NCBI GenBank assembly: GCA_028687935.1
Contig: JAQTZE010000003.1
Span: 62,001 to 126,000 of the forward strand
From: Sulfurimonas sp.
Lineage (GTDB): Bacteria > Campylobacterota > Campylobacteria > Campylobacterales > Sulfurimonadaceae
Direction of reading: 5' to 3'
DNA: 64,000 nt
Part shown: in pieces, positions 53,817 through 63,900 of the stretch
Position numbering within the stretch: position 1 is the first letter of the stretch
Layout of the letters: the number at the start of each line of letters is the position of its first letter
Program-made: the position numbers and the translations under genes
The notes under the pieces: generated by a model
Databases searched by the model: none
Told to the model about the DNA's origin: nothing
The model's input: the letters and a program-made list of their open reading frames with translations, nothing else

Positions 53817-54562
53817 ACTATTTGTTCCTTATTTGATGTGAGTAAAACGATGGTCGCACTCAAAGAGGCTCCAAAGAAGACGATGGTATATCCAGTTGGT
53901 AGGTCAAAATAAAACGAAGCGATAATCGCAGCGATACTAAAAAACCATCCAAAGAGATAACTTGTGAGTATTTTGTTTGTAAAGTCAAGTGAAAGTGCCA
54001 CGAGTGCAGGGGCTATAAGTAAAACAAACACGACTAACACACCAGCTAACTGCACAGAAGATGTGACTGTAAGTGCCAGCAAAGAGAAGAATAGAAGCTC
54101 TTTTACAAAGCCTTGTGTTCTAGGATAGATTTTCCAAAGGATAAACGCAATAGCTGCGTAGATAAGTCCACTTTTGATCACTTCATCCATAGGGGTAAAG
54201 AGGATATCACTTGCAAGCAGAGACTTGAAGTGCTCCATTCCTTCTGCTGAGTGTGATAAGACCATCATGATGCCACTCGCACCCAAAACATATAAAAGCC
54301 CGATAAAAGCTTCGAGCTTGATATTTCTTTGCGATGCAAGAGCGATAAGAAAGGCGCTCATAAGGGCAAAAGAGAGGGTGAGAAGATAAAAATATTCTGA
54401 GTGAAAATAGCCAAGAGAGACAGCAGAGCCAAGGGCTGCAAACTGTGCGATGGCAAGGTCTGTGAAGATGATGCCTTTTTGCAAAATTCTCTCACCAAAC
54501 CATGCATGCATCATCACAAGGATGATGACAAGAGCGATGGGGACGAGGAGTATATCTATCAT
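53813..54562 (-). CDS. znuB: Metal (zinc/manganese) ABC transporter permease
   Basis: A 249-residue ABC-3 family permease with about 7-8 helices, starting IDILLVPIALVIILVMMHAWFGERILQKG and containing SSVQLAGVLVVFVLLIAPAL, a family landmark. It moves Zn or Mn through the inner membrane with an ATPase. No ATPase gene is next to it. It overlaps ZnuA and the barrel gene by 4 bases each. Confidence 0.88.
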   Translation of the reverse strand: MIDILLVPIALVIILVMMHAWFGERILQKGIIFTDLAIAQFAALGSAVSLGYFHSEYFYLLTLSFALMSAFLIALASQRNIKLEAFIGLLYVLGASGIMMVLSHSAEGMEHFKSLLASDILFTPMDEVIKSGLIYAAIAFILWKIYPRTQGFVKELLFFSLLALTVTSSVQLAGVLVVFVLLIAPALVALSLDFTNKILTSYLFGWFFSIAAIIASFYFDLPTGYTIVFFGASLSATIVLLTSNKEQIV

Positions 54563-55434
54563 TTTATAGCACCTGTGAGATAATCAAAGAGAGATTTCAG
54601 ATCTTCTATACTCTCGAGTGCACCGATATCGTGTGGCATAAGGATGACTTTTATTCCTGTTTTTTCTGAGATAAACTCTGCCGTTTTTGTCGAGTGGTAG
54701 ACATCGTGCAAGACACAACACGGTTTTTCTCTCTCTATAAGTTGTATCAGTTCGAGCGTATGACGTGAACTTGGCGGAATGCCGGGAAGTGGTTCTATTG
54801 TTCCCACACTTTGAAGTCCGTAAGCATCGTTAAAATAGGCAAGATTGTCATGATATTGGATCACTTTTTTACCGCGTTTATCTGCCATAGTATCTTTCCA
54901 AACTTCCATGTTTTTTGTCCACTCTGCACTAAACGCAGCGTAGTTATCTTCATAGATTGTTCTGTGCTCACCATCTAGAGAGATCAAAAACTCTTCGATA
55001 CGCTTTGCAAGCACTAAAATATTCGCTGGGTTAAGGTGAAAGTGCGGATTGCCATCAGGATGGACATCTCCGCCACTTCTATCAACATTTTGCGGTTTAT
55101 GAAGCAGGACAACATTGTGCGAAAGATTTAAAAAGCTCTTTGCGTTTGTCTGCGTTTTAGGGTTTGCCGCTCTGTTGATAAGCGGAGGCAACCAACCGAT
55201 TTCAAGCTGCCCTCCATTCATGATAAGCGCATCAGCACTACGCATTTTTGCGATAAGCGAAGGACGCGGCACTACAAAGTGCGGATCCCAATTTCCTTTT
55301 GCAAGCACAACTGTATCGACATGGTCGCCGCCAATAGCTTTTGTGATAGCCCCGATATAGGGATAGCTCACTGCGATATTCATGTGCGCTAAAAGTGTGA
55401 GCGGCAGCAAGAGAAAAAGTAAAAAATGCTTCAT
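54559..55434 (-). CDS. znuA: Metal ABC transporter substrate-binding protein (zinc-type)
   Basis: A 291-residue periplasmic cluster A-I binding protein. A signal peptide (FLLFLLLPLTLLAH) precedes the fold. Probable metal ligands lie in DPHFVVPRPS, NPHFHLNP, YHDNLAYF and PHDIG. A short His/Asp insertion (DVHPDGNPH) resembles the His-rich loop of ZnuA. This favours zinc over manganese. It is coupled to the permease gene. Confidence 0.88.
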   Translation of the reverse strand: MKHFLLFLLLPLTLLAHMNIAVSYPYIGAITKAIGGDHVDTVVLAKGNWDPHFVVPRPSLIAKMRSADALIMNGGQLEIGWLPPLINRAANPKTQTNAKSFLNLSHNVVLLHKPQNVDRSGGDVHPDGNPHFHLNPANILVLAKRIEEFLISLDGEHRTIYEDNYAAFSAEWTKNMEVWKDTMADKRGKKVIQYHDNLAYFNDAYGLQSVGTIEPLPGIPPSSRHTLELIQLIEREKPCCVLHDVYHSTKTAEFISEKTGIKVILMPHDIGALESIEDLKSLFDYLTGAIK

Positions 55435-55443
55435 AAAAGTTCC

Positions 55444-56727
55444 TTAAAAACTGTGTGCTCCATGCGCACCGATAGAGATGTTTGCTTGAAGAATCACAGA
55501 ATCTATACTTTGTCTTTGGCCAGCTTCATCAAACATCGCGTTGTTGTGGTCGTACTGAAGTCTAAATCTTGCGAACTCACTTGTGGAGTACTCTGCCATG
55601 ACTGAGTATTTTTCAAGGCCGCTTGGTTGTGCAACTGTCACACCGTCTTTCTCTACATCGTTTTGGATGAAAGCGTCATATCTGATACCTGTTCTCCAGC
55701 TTCTGTCATACGCGTAGATAAGTTGGCTGTAGAGTCCTGCTTGTTTTTTTGCCATATCTGGACTTACAAAAACGTCACTAACATTGTTTGCATATTGTAC
55801 ACCGTCCATATCTCTATAGAGGTATTCACTTTGCCATTTGAGTGAGCTGTAAGAGTCAAAAGAGTGTTTGATGACAAGGTCAGCACCATAGAGTTTGCTA
55901 TCACCCGAAAAAGCATGTTTGTTTTCATCATCTTCAGTGTGGTCTATGCGAGAGCTTCCTTGTGCGTACGAGAGACCTGCAAGTATAGTCGTATCTTCGA
56001 TGTCAAAAGAGGTTTTGATATAGCCTACAAACATTGAAGGAGCTTTTTCGTATTCTGCTTGGGCTGGGTCAGCAGCTGCGTTTATAGCAGTAAGGTCGAT
56101 TGTACTGTTACCAAACATCTGCTCATTGTCCCCCTGAAGCACTTCAGCACCGAACATAAGGTATGTTGAAGTCGGTGCGGTCCATTGGATTTGCAGACCT
56201 GTTTCGTTGATACCGTGCATCCCTAAAAAGGCTTCATAGACCAAAGGCATATCAGCAAAATCCCATGCGTGGTGGTGTTGCTCGTTGAGATAACCAAAGT
56301 TTGAGTTGAATTTTCCTCCTTTGGCCCGAAGACCATTGCCCAAAGCAGTCGAAGTAAAGTAAAGCTCTTCTATGGCTACACCGTTTGGTGAGAAGTGAAA
56401 GATACCGTCCATCGTAAAAAAAGGATCGACTGAGCTTGAGAGAACGAGTTCTGCGTAGTTGAGGTTGAAACCATTTTCTGCGTTATAAGTAGAGTGCGCG
56501 TGTTCACCGTGTGCATGAGAGCCAAGAAGTCCATGCACGACGCCTGGAACTTCTAAGTGCGCGATTGCATCATCACTCACACTTCTGCTTACATATGAAG
56601 CATCCATGACTAGGGAGATATCAGGGATATATTTTGATTGTTCAAACGTTCTTTTTTCAACTGGAAGTACGTCAGCAGCATGGATTAAAGTTGCGCATAG
56701 CGCAGTTGCGAGTAGTATTTTTTTCAT
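55444..56727 (-). CDS. Outer membrane porin-like protein with His-rich loop (probable zinc uptake)
   Basis: A 427-residue exported protein with a signal peptide (ILLATALCATLIHAA). It is porin-like, with a His-rich segment (GSHAHGEHAHS) near residue 70, a further EQHHHAWDF, and a C-terminal SIGAHGAHSF. There is no TonB box or plug domain, so it is not a standard TonB receptor. Position upstream of znuA suggests it helps zinc cross the outer membrane. Confidence 0.75.
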   Translation of the reverse strand: MKKILLATALCATLIHAADVLPVEKRTFEQSKYIPDISLVMDASYVSRSVSDDAIAHLEVPGVVHGLLGSHAHGEHAHSTYNAENGFNLNYAELVLSSSVDPFFTMDGIFHFSPNGVAIEELYFTSTALGNGLRAKGGKFNSNFGYLNEQHHHAWDFADMPLVYEAFLGMHGINETGLQIQWTAPTSTYLMFGAEVLQGDNEQMFGNSTIDLTAINAAADPAQAEYEKAPSMFVGYIKTSFDIEDTTILAGLSYAQGSSRIDHTEDDENKHAFSGDSKLYGADLVIKHSFDSYSSLKWQSEYLYRDMDGVQYANNVSDVFVSPDMAKKQAGLYSQLIYAYDRSWRTGIRYDAFIQNDVEKDGVTVAQPSGLEKYSVMAEYSTSEFARFRLQYDHNNAMFDEAGQRQSIDSVILQANISIGAHGAHSF

Positions 56728-56784
56728 AGGTATCCTAAATGATATATTTTTTTGTATTTGTAAAATTGTTTGTTTTTTTGAGAT

Positions 56785-57051
56785 TTAGGAGTGTTGCGGT
56801 GGTGCGCGAGAATGATAGTTTTTGAGTGATTTTTGGAACAGTGCGCGAAAAGTATCTGTGGCAATAGCATCAAAATGCAAAATTTCATTTTCTTGAAAAT
56901 CGGTGATAAGGTCAAATGAGACAGAGTGGTTATCTACGATACATATTTGACATGAACTACTGTCATGGTTTTGGATATGTCCGAGCTCATGCAGAGCGGT
57001 AAACATAGTGGCAATGATAAAAAGTATGGAAAATATCAGATTGCGTTTCAT
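56785..57051 (-). CDS. Small DUF2946-like protein heading the zinc operon
   Basis: An 88-residue protein: an N-terminal membrane or signal helix, HELGHIQNHDSSSCQICIVDNH with His residues around a CxxC, and a C-terminal RAPPQHS like the RAPP ending of DUF2946 proteins. It likely binds metal at the membrane surface. A TAAAAT box (57064-57059) ends 7 bases before the ATG, and a Fur/Zur-like palindrome lies upstream, so it is the first gene of the transcript. Confidence 0.7.
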   Translation of the reverse strand: MKRNLIFSILFIIATMFTALHELGHIQNHDSSSCQICIVDNHSVSFDLITDFQENEILHFDAIATDTFRALFQKSLKNYHSRAPPQHS

Positions 57052-57058
57052 GGACGGA

Positions 57059-57103
57059 ATTTTAGCAAAGATATATTTAAGGGATAATAATTTTCCATTA
57101 TTA
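57059..57103 (-). promoter_or_regulatory. Zinc-operon promoter with Fur/Zur-like operator
   Basis: TAATAAT-TTTCC-ATTATTA (57085-57103) is a perfect 7-5-7 inverted repeat of 19 bp, the size of a Fur-family box. It lies about 20 bases upstream of the -10 box TAAAAT (57064-57059), over the expected -35 region. Repression by a metal-loaded Zur or Fur is inferred. Confidence 0.65.
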
Positions 57104-57126
57104 AAGTCAAACGCAGTAGCTAGATG

Positions 57127-57146
57127 AAAAAATCCCTCGAAAGGGC
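57127..57146 (-). terminator. Rho-independent terminator of the BFD-like gene
   Basis: On the minus strand GCCCT-TTCG-AGGG is followed by ATTTTTT, a stable tetraloop hairpin with U-run, 16 bases past the BFD-like stop. It insulates the zinc operon downstream. Confidence 0.8.
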
Positions 57147-57161
57147 TAGAGAGTTGGCTTT

Positions 57162-57359
57162 TTAGGCTAACTCTGCAAGCGCTTTTTTGATAGCAAGAGG
57201 CAGTGGCAGCTCTACTTTGTCACAATCCTCTTCCTGACAACATCCACAGACAGTTCCCGCGTCTGTCTCTTCCATGATAGCGTCTATATTATCACCATGT
57301 TTTTTGACAGCCTCTTTTATTGCATCATACTCGATCTCGTTACAGTCACATACCAACAT
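57162..57359 (-). CDS. BFD-like [2Fe-2S] protein
   Basis: A 65-residue protein with VCDCNEIEY (CxC) and VCGCCQEEDC, which fit the CxC...CxxC cluster pattern of bacterioferritin-associated ferredoxin-like domains. It could release iron from a ferritin or supply an electron to another enzyme. It is a single gene with its own terminator, between the zinc operon and a divergent gene. Confidence 0.8.
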   Translation of the reverse strand: MLVCDCNEIEYDAIKEAVKKHGDNIDAIMEETDAGTVCGCCQEEDCDKVELPLPLAIKKALAELA

Positions 57360-57493
57360 GCACTCTCCTTTGTTTTTTCAATTGTATTGCGCTTTGACTT
57401 AAAAAAGTATTGCAGTATAAAATTTAATCATCTCTATACAGCCAGAGCAAAGCGCAAGGGATATAATTTTCCTATACGTTTAGGAGTAATACA

Positions 57494-58357
57494 ATGAAAG
57501 AATATATAGAAATTTTTACAAAGCATCAGGAAAAAATAGAATCTTTTCTCGAAGAGACACTTGATAGTGTGGGTGCTTTGTATGACCCAGAGGATGAGAG
57601 ATATAAGAAACTTTATAAGACTTTTCCCTCTTTAGAGCTCATCTATATCGTGAGCAGTAAGACACATGAACAGCTCTCAGCGAACATCTATAGATATAAA
57701 GTAGATGAAGGCGAAAAAGGAAAAGATAGAAGCTATCTCCTTGATCGTCTCAATATAAGAGAAAGTGGTTTTGCGTTTGCACAGCCCTATCAAAGTGCCG
57801 CGACATCAAATGTATGTATTACGGTCTCCAAAAAAGAGGGCTCAGAGATTATCTTTATGGATCTACAGCTTGAGGTGATACTTGAGAGATTGGGACTGAT
57901 AGAAAAGCACAAGGTTTTTAGCTCTATTACAAGAACATTTTATCTCTTAGCAGGGTATTTTATGATGTTTCTCTCAGGTGTTGCTATCTTTTATGCAGGG
58001 CATGACTTTTTTTATAACATTATGGACGCGAAGCTCAGTATCGATACGATTTTCAAGCCTATTATTGCCGCGACATTGGGACTTGCAATCTTTGACCTTG
58101 CTAAGACGATACTTGAACAAGAAGTCTATTTTAAAAGTTACGTCAAAGACTCAAAAATAGAGATCAAAACGTTAACAAAGTTCCTAGTTACCATCCTCAT
58201 CGCGCTCTCTATTGAAACATTGATGGTCGTTTTCAAAATAGCGATAGAGAACTACGACAAGATGATCAATGCCCTTTATCTGATGACTGGAACATCGATG
58301 TTTATCGTTTCGCTTGCGTTTATGATCTATATCACCAAAAAAGAGAAAGAGAAATAG
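57494..58357 (+). CDS. Membrane protein with PDC-like N-terminal region, function unknown
   Basis: A 287-residue protein. Residues 1-150 look like a PDC/Cache-type region (DRSYLLDRLNIRESGFAFAQPYQSA), as in chemoreceptors and kinases. Then four TM helices occur (LLAGYFMMFLSGVAIFYAG; PIIAATLGLAIFDL; FLVTILIALSIETLMVV; LMTGTSMFIVSLAFMIYI). There is no output domain. A sensor or transport role is possible. TATAAT at 57472-57477 and TAGGAG give a standard leader. Confidence 0.75.
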   Translation: MKEYIEIFTKHQEKIESFLEETLDSVGALYDPEDERYKKLYKTFPSLELIYIVSSKTHEQLSANIYRYKVDEGEKGKDRSYLLDRLNIRESGFAFAQPYQSAATSNVCITVSKKEGSEIIFMDLQLEVILERLGLIEKHKVFSSITRTFYLLAGYFMMFLSGVAIFYAGHDFFYNIMDAKLSIDTIFKPIIAATLGLAIFDLAKTILEQEVYFKSYVKDSKIEIKTLTKFLVTILIALSIETLMVVFKIAIENYDKMINALYLMTGTSMFIVSLAFMIYITKKEKEK

Positions 58358-58369
58358 AGTTACTAAAAG

Positions 58370-58436
58370 AGACTGCCGCGCTGCGCTCGCAGTGATAAAC
58401 GCAGTCATTACGAGGAACGAAGTGACGCGGCAATCT
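58370..58436. repeat. REP-like palindromic repeat between convergent genes
   Basis: AGACTGCCGCG (58370-58380) pairs with CGCGGCAATCT (58426-58436) with one mismatch (a G-U pair in minus-strand RNA). Inside are CTGCGctCGCAG (58381-58392) and TCATTACG/CGAAGTGA (58405-58412/58418-58425). The half TCATTACGAGGAACGAAGTG resembles dispersed repeats found in many bacterial genomes. It also contains AAACGCAG (58397-58404) and lies between convergent stops. Confidence 0.75.
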
Positions 58437-58442
58437 AGGGTA

Positions 58443-60818
58443 TTACTTTTCAAGCTCCGTGACAAGGGTGTGCATATTGAAGATTGAGTCAGGGTTGAGC
58501 GAGATGGAGTCTATCCCCTCTCGTACCAAAAACTCTGTGATTTCTGGATAGTCTGAGGGCGCTTGACCACAGATGCCTATGTATTTGCCTTTTTCTTTGC
58601 ACGCCTGTATCGCCATATGAAGCATGCGTTTGACTGCTTCGTTACGTTCATCAAATATATGCGCTATTCGAGCACTCTCTCTATCGACTCCAAGCGTGAG
58701 TTGGGTTAGGTCATTTGAGCCGATAGAGTAGCCATCAAAGAGTTCTAAAAACTTATCTGCAAGGATGACATTGGCAGGTATCTCACACATTGCGTAGATT
58801 TGAAGTCCATTTTCACCCTGGACAAGCCCTTGCGTTTGCATGATCTCAATCACTTTTTTACCCTCCTCAGGCGTTCTTACAAAAGGAAGCATTATCGTGA
58901 CATTGCTAAAGCCCATCGTATCGCGGACTCGCTTGAGTGCTTGACACTCCCACTCAAAGGCCTCTTTGTAGCTTGCATCATAATAACGGCTCGCACCCCT
59001 GAAGCCTATCATTGGATTCTCCTCTTCGGCTTCATAGATCGCACCGCCGGGCATATTTCTGTACTCGTTACTCTTAAAGTCACTTGTACGGATGATGACG
59101 GGTTTTGGATAAAACGCAGCGGCTATAGTAGCTACTCCTTCGCTGAGTTTTTGCAGGAAAAACTCTTTGCTATCTTCGTACCCTTTGATAAACGCAACTA
59201 TCACCTCTTCATCACTTACATGTTTGCCTTTATAGAGATCAACAAGCGCCATGGGATGTGCTTTGATAGAGTTGCCCATGATAAACTCCATGCGCGCAAG
59301 ACCGACACCGTCATTTGGTATTTTGGCAAAGTTAAAGGCCTCGGCAGGATTGCCTATATTCATATAGAGTTTGGTCTTCGTTGGTTTGAGTTCACGCATA
59401 TCCTGCGTTTTTGTATCAAACGCAAGTATGCCTGCGTAGATATGACCTTCATCTCCTTCCGCACAACTCACAGTCACTTCTTGCCCTTGATGCAACACTT
59501 CGCTTGCGTTTGTGCATCCAACAACTGCTGGTACACCTATCTCGCGTGCCACGATAGCTGCATGACAGGTTCTGCTACCTCTGCTTGTCACGACTGCAGA
59601 AGCTTGCTTCATGATAGGTTCCCAGTCGGGGTTGGTCGTATCAGCGACAAGGATATCTCCTTTGACAAAGTTTTTAAACTCTGATGTGTCATGGATGATA
59701 TTCACTCTGCCGCTGCCTATCTTACCTCCGACAGCACGTCCTGAGGTGAGAAGTTTTGCCTCTTCTTGGTTACGCAACGTGTACTTGGTGAAACTCACTT
59801 CTCCTAAGCGCTGACTTTGTACGGTCTCAGGTCTTGCCTGAACGATATAGAGCTTTCCATCATCTGCGTCTTTTGCCCACTCGATATCCATAGGACGTTT
59901 GTAGTGTAAGGCAATGATATCTGCCTGCTTGGCGAGTGCAAGTACCTCTGCATCAGAGAGAGAAAAACTATTTTGCTCTTCTTGTGTTGTGGGTATATTT
60001 TTTGTTCGTCCTCCCTCATCACTGTAGATCATTCTCTCTTTCTTGCTTCCAAGAGCGTGCTTGAGGATGCTCTTAAAGCCTTGCTTGAGTGTTGGTTTGA
60101 AGACAAAAAACTCATCTGCGTTTACGTGACCACTGACGATATTTTCACCAAGCCCCCAGATAGAGTTGATGAGAATGAGGTTCTCGCAACCGCTTTCAGT
60201 GTCGATACTGAACATAACACCGCTGGATGCCCCATCGCTTCGCACCATTTTTTGCACACCAATAGAAAGGGCGACTTTCATATGGTCAAACTTACGGGAA
60301 GTTCGGTAGCTGATAGCTCTGTCTGTAAAGAGTGAAGCAAAGCATTTTTTGATACACGCAAGCAACTCTTCCTCGCCTTTGACATTTAAAAAGCTCTCTT
60401 GTTGTCCCGCAAATGAGGCATCAGGTAGATCTTCCGCAGTTGCAGAGGAGCGTACGGCTACATCGATAGCGTCACTTTTATATTGTTGGGACAATGTTCT
60501 GTAGGCTAGTAAAAGTTCCTCTTGTAAGGATTTTGGCAAGCTTGCGTTTAAGAGAATTTCACGGATTTCGGCGCCGCGTTTTTGTAGGTTTGCACTATCA
60601 GAAATATCAAGTGTTTTGAGTAGCGTTTGTATGCTCTCCTTGATGCCGTTTTCTTCAAGTAAAAGCCAATATGCCTCACTCGTCGTAGCAAAACCATTGG
60701 GAATAAGAATGCCTTTTGGCGTGAGATTTTGGTACATCTCACCTAGCGAAGCGTTTTTTCCACCGACGGAAGGGACATCAGAAATTGTGAGGGTGTTAAA
60801 AAATTTAATGTATTTCAT
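58443..60818 (-). CDS. ppsA: Phosphoenolpyruvate synthase
   Basis: A 791-residue PEP synthase making PEP from pyruvate and ATP for gluconeogenesis. The N-terminal nucleotide domain ([36 protein letters not shown]), the phospho-His in [17 protein letters not shown] and the C-terminal PEP domain ([30 protein letters not shown] with catalytic Cys) are all intact. Length matches the family (about 790). AAGGTTG precedes the ATG. The gene fits autotrophic carbon flow from acetyl-CoA via pyruvate. Confidence 0.96.
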   Translation of the reverse strand: MKYIKFFNTLTISDVPSVGGKNASLGEMYQNLTPKGILIPNGFATTSEAYWLLLEENGIKESIQTLLKTLDISDSANLQKRGAEIREILLNASLPKSLQEELLLAYRTLSQQYKSDAIDVAVRSSATAEDLPDASFAGQQESFLNVKGEEELLACIKKCFASLFTDRAISYRTSRKFDHMKVALSIGVQKMVRSDGASSGVMFSIDTESGCENLILINSIWGLGENIVSGHVNADEFFVFKPTLKQGFKSILKHALGSKKERMIYSDEGGRTKNIPTTQEEQNSFSLSDAEVLALAKQADIIALHYKRPMDIEWAKDADDGKLYIVQARPETVQSQRLGEVSFTKYTLRNQEEAKLLTSGRAVGGKIGSGRVNIIHDTSEFKNFVKGDILVADTTNPDWEPIMKQASAVVTSRGSRTCHAAIVAREIGVPAVVGCTNASEVLHQGQEVTVSCAEGDEGHIYAGILAFDTKTQDMRELKPTKTKLYMNIGNPAEAFNFAKIPNDGVGLARMEFIMGNSIKAHPMALVDLYKGKHVSDEEVIVAFIKGYEDSKEFFLQKLSEGVATIAAAFYPKPVIIRTSDFKSNEYRNMPGGAIYEAEEENPMIGFRGASRYYDASYKEAFEWECQALKRVRDTMGFSNVTIMLPFVRTPEEGKKVIEIMQTQGLVQGENGLQIYAMCEIPANVILADKFLELFDGYSIGSNDLTQLTLGVDRESARIAHIFDERNEAVKRMLHMAIQACKEKGKYIGICGQAPSDYPEITEFLVREGIDSISLNPDSIFNMHTLVTELEK

Positions 60819-60911
60819 AAGAGCAACCTTTTGATATTAGCTGTTAAAGATTATAACTTAAATGAATAAAATTGAGTGAAAAAGTGAAGAGAAAAAGTTT
60901 TTGGAGGAAAT

Positions 60912-60962
60912 AAAAAAGCCCACATCCGTAGATGTGAGCAGGAGGTCGTCTATCAGACCTCC
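60912..60962 (-). terminator. Double hairpin terminator of the lipoprotein gene
   Basis: On the minus strand GGAGGTC-GACCTCC (60962-60941) is followed by CACATC-TACG-GATGTG (60936-60921) and GGCTTTTTT. The second stem with its T-run is a strong intrinsic terminator about 60 bases past the stop of the lipoprotein gene. The rest of 60819-60996 holds no gene. Confidence 0.8.
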
Positions 60963-60996
60963 ACTCAAAGAGTAGATATTTTAGAGTGCAACCTTA

Positions 60997-63900
60997 CTAA
61001 GGAGCAACAATATTGGAGATATTGAAATCTACTCGTCCAAACCAGCTGTCAAGACCGCTGAAAGGATCAGATTGATTATACTCTTCTGATTCTTGTAGCC
61101 AAACATTGTAGATAGTTTTACCATCTGGAGATGCGTAGCTTTCAACTTCTTTTTCTTGGAGAACAGCGCCGTCTCTTGCAGCTAGCATCGATGCGTTTGC
61201 ATCCCAGTTCCAAACTCCATCCACATAAAGAGCACGTTTGTAGTAAAGGTTACTTTCCGCTTTACCTAAGTCATGATCTTCATTGTTGATCCAGTCAATT
61301 TCGCCCCATGTTACAAAAAGTACATTTGGGTTACTTTGATCAGACGGCAATCCACTATTGATACCTTCTCCTGTTCCAAAAAATCTTGCATCCACTGTAG
61401 TAGAGCCACCTTTTGTAACCATCGTCACATTTTGAGGTGGTAACCAAGTAGTTCCTGTATAAATATGCGTGTGGAAATTGCTCGGCATATTTTCTTGAGA
61501 TGTTTTTACATCATTTGGCGTATATTCAAATCCTGTATAGATAGCATTTCCTCTTAAAAAGATACGAGGAGAGAATGTATTGTCATTAGGGTTTTCATAT
61601 GTATTGTCATCAAGATTTGCCTCAGTCCAAGATACATTATAGTCCACGATATTTTCAACAACTACTGCTTTTTGAGCGCTTACATTGGTCACATTTCTCT
61701 CATCAAGTGCTATAAATGAGCCATATGTAAAGCCGTTGTTTACACGGATGAACATATCTGAAGAAGCTCCCTGCGTATCAAATGACTGTTTGTACATAAA
61801 CGCAAAGTTAAATCTATCTGCATCACAAGCATCAATCTGTTCCCCAATAACTAAACGGCGAGCATTTTCATAAATCATCTCAGATGTATTTTGATCAGGT
61901 ACTTTCACATTGATGATATTACCTGCACTCACAAGAGGCATCGCCATTTTTTGGATGATATCCGGATCAGTTGCATTAAAGTCATCTATAGCATCAAATA
62001 AGAAGCTTTCAAAGTAAACAGATTTACCTTCAAGAGCGATGATTGTTTCGCTATCACCTTTCTCTTGGTCTGGCACACCAGGATCACTTTCTGAGAGCCC
62101 TTTTGTCTCTTCATATCCAAAAACTACTACTGTCTGACCTTCGGTTGTTTCGAGTAATTTAAGTGCTGATCTCGAAGCTCCCGTATCACCGTTAAGTATG
62201 GCCGTAGTGTCTGTGAGCATATCTATATCGTAAGTATTACAGCGAGTGATATCGTCTGCTTTATTGTTATTTGTAGTAAATGTTTCATATCCATAAGTGT
62301 TACATAAGCTTTTACAATATGCTTTTGTATCATCGTTAGAACAGCTTTGGTTATCTGTTATACGCATTGGATAGTGAAAGTTATATTTAGATTTAGGTTT
62401 TGTGGTATCTAATTCATCTGTACTATTTGTCTCAGCAAACTGAGTCATTTTGATAGATGTGTACCAGATATCCGAGCCGTGGTTTGTCGTAGCACCACTC
62501 CATCCATCTCCTGGGCCTTCACCTTTACCTGCACGAAGACCTTCTGTGTCCTCTTGCCATGTCATAGCAAAACCTGCTGCAGAACCCTCTATCCAAATAT
62601 GGTTGGAGTCTCTTGTTCCTGTAGTGAGTTGCATAGGTGCGTGCCAAGTAACTTCTCCTGTAACTGGATCGAAAATACCTCTTGCAGTCCATACGCATGA
62701 GAATGGTACTTCGTAAACTTCTTTGCCGTTAGGTGCAATCATTACAACACGAGAACCATCTTGTGCTTCAGCATAGTCGATAGAGTTTTGTTTGCCGTTT
62801 ATAGCAAAAAAGTCTTCAGGATAACTTGTATTTGTATCCGTAGTCACGGCTGTAAGATTAAATGGATTACCACTTGGACAGTATTTATCATTCCATGCTA
62901 CTAAGATATTATTTCCCTCAACTGCCATCGTCGGTTTTTGCGCATGACCTGGGTACTCTATTTTTGTAGCTGTTTTATCTAGATCCCAAACTACTTCCAT
63001 AGAAGATTTATCTGAAGTATCTGAGATAGTGTAGTTTTTCCATGTAGTACCTTTGTCTAAAGATACAGCCGTAAAGACACCATCAACATGTGTAGGATCA
63101 CCGATATCCGCACTACCATCTCCCATTTCATAACCACCAACAACTTGTTGTGTGTAGTTTACGAAAATCGGGTGAACACTTACGCCACTACCAGTTAAGT
63201 TACCATCTGACGTTCTTTCAGGAACAATCACATCAAGACGCTCTATAGTGTTATGTGAAGTCGGATTTTGTCTGTTTGCATCTTCTACAGATTTTGATGA
63301 AACATTTCTTTTTAGTGTTTGAGAAGCATTGAAATCTGCTGCAAAAGGAACTTCAGCAGGAGAAACACCGTCATTATCACACTTTAATGTACCACTAATA
63401 ACAGGTGATGGTGGTGGTTTAGGAAGAGAATCTTCTAAGTGCGCTACCGAATCATTTGCATCTACAACTTCATCAAGATTAGAATAGTTGCCATCAACAA
63501 CAACAGTAAGAATATCTGTTATGTTTTGGTCATCCAATACACTGATGTTGACATCAGTTAAACTTGGAAAATAAGTTGGAACCAAGGCTGCTTCAAGAGC
63601 AGCAATACCATCAGAAGTAATAGTAATACCGTTGCTTGTATTGCCGTCCGCGTCAAGTGATTGAAGTAATCTTAAGATATTGCTTACTCTTGTATCATCT
63701 GCGTCTACAGTACCGTCAAAGAAGTCTAGAGGCGATACAGGAGTAGTTTTTGGTACTAAGCTTCCAAGTACTAAACTTTGACCTAGTCCAAATGTGACCC
63801 TCTCGCTACCTTGAAAGTCATAATTTCCATCAATGTTTGTCGTTCCGCTTTTAACACCTTTGTAACTTAGTCCTTGAACACGAGCATCAACGAAAGTACC

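Noticed and set aside
58800-59684. 294-codon plus-strand ORF inside ppsA
   Set aside because: ppsA motifs run through the whole stretch on the minus strand; the ORF has no ribosome site or recognisable domain.
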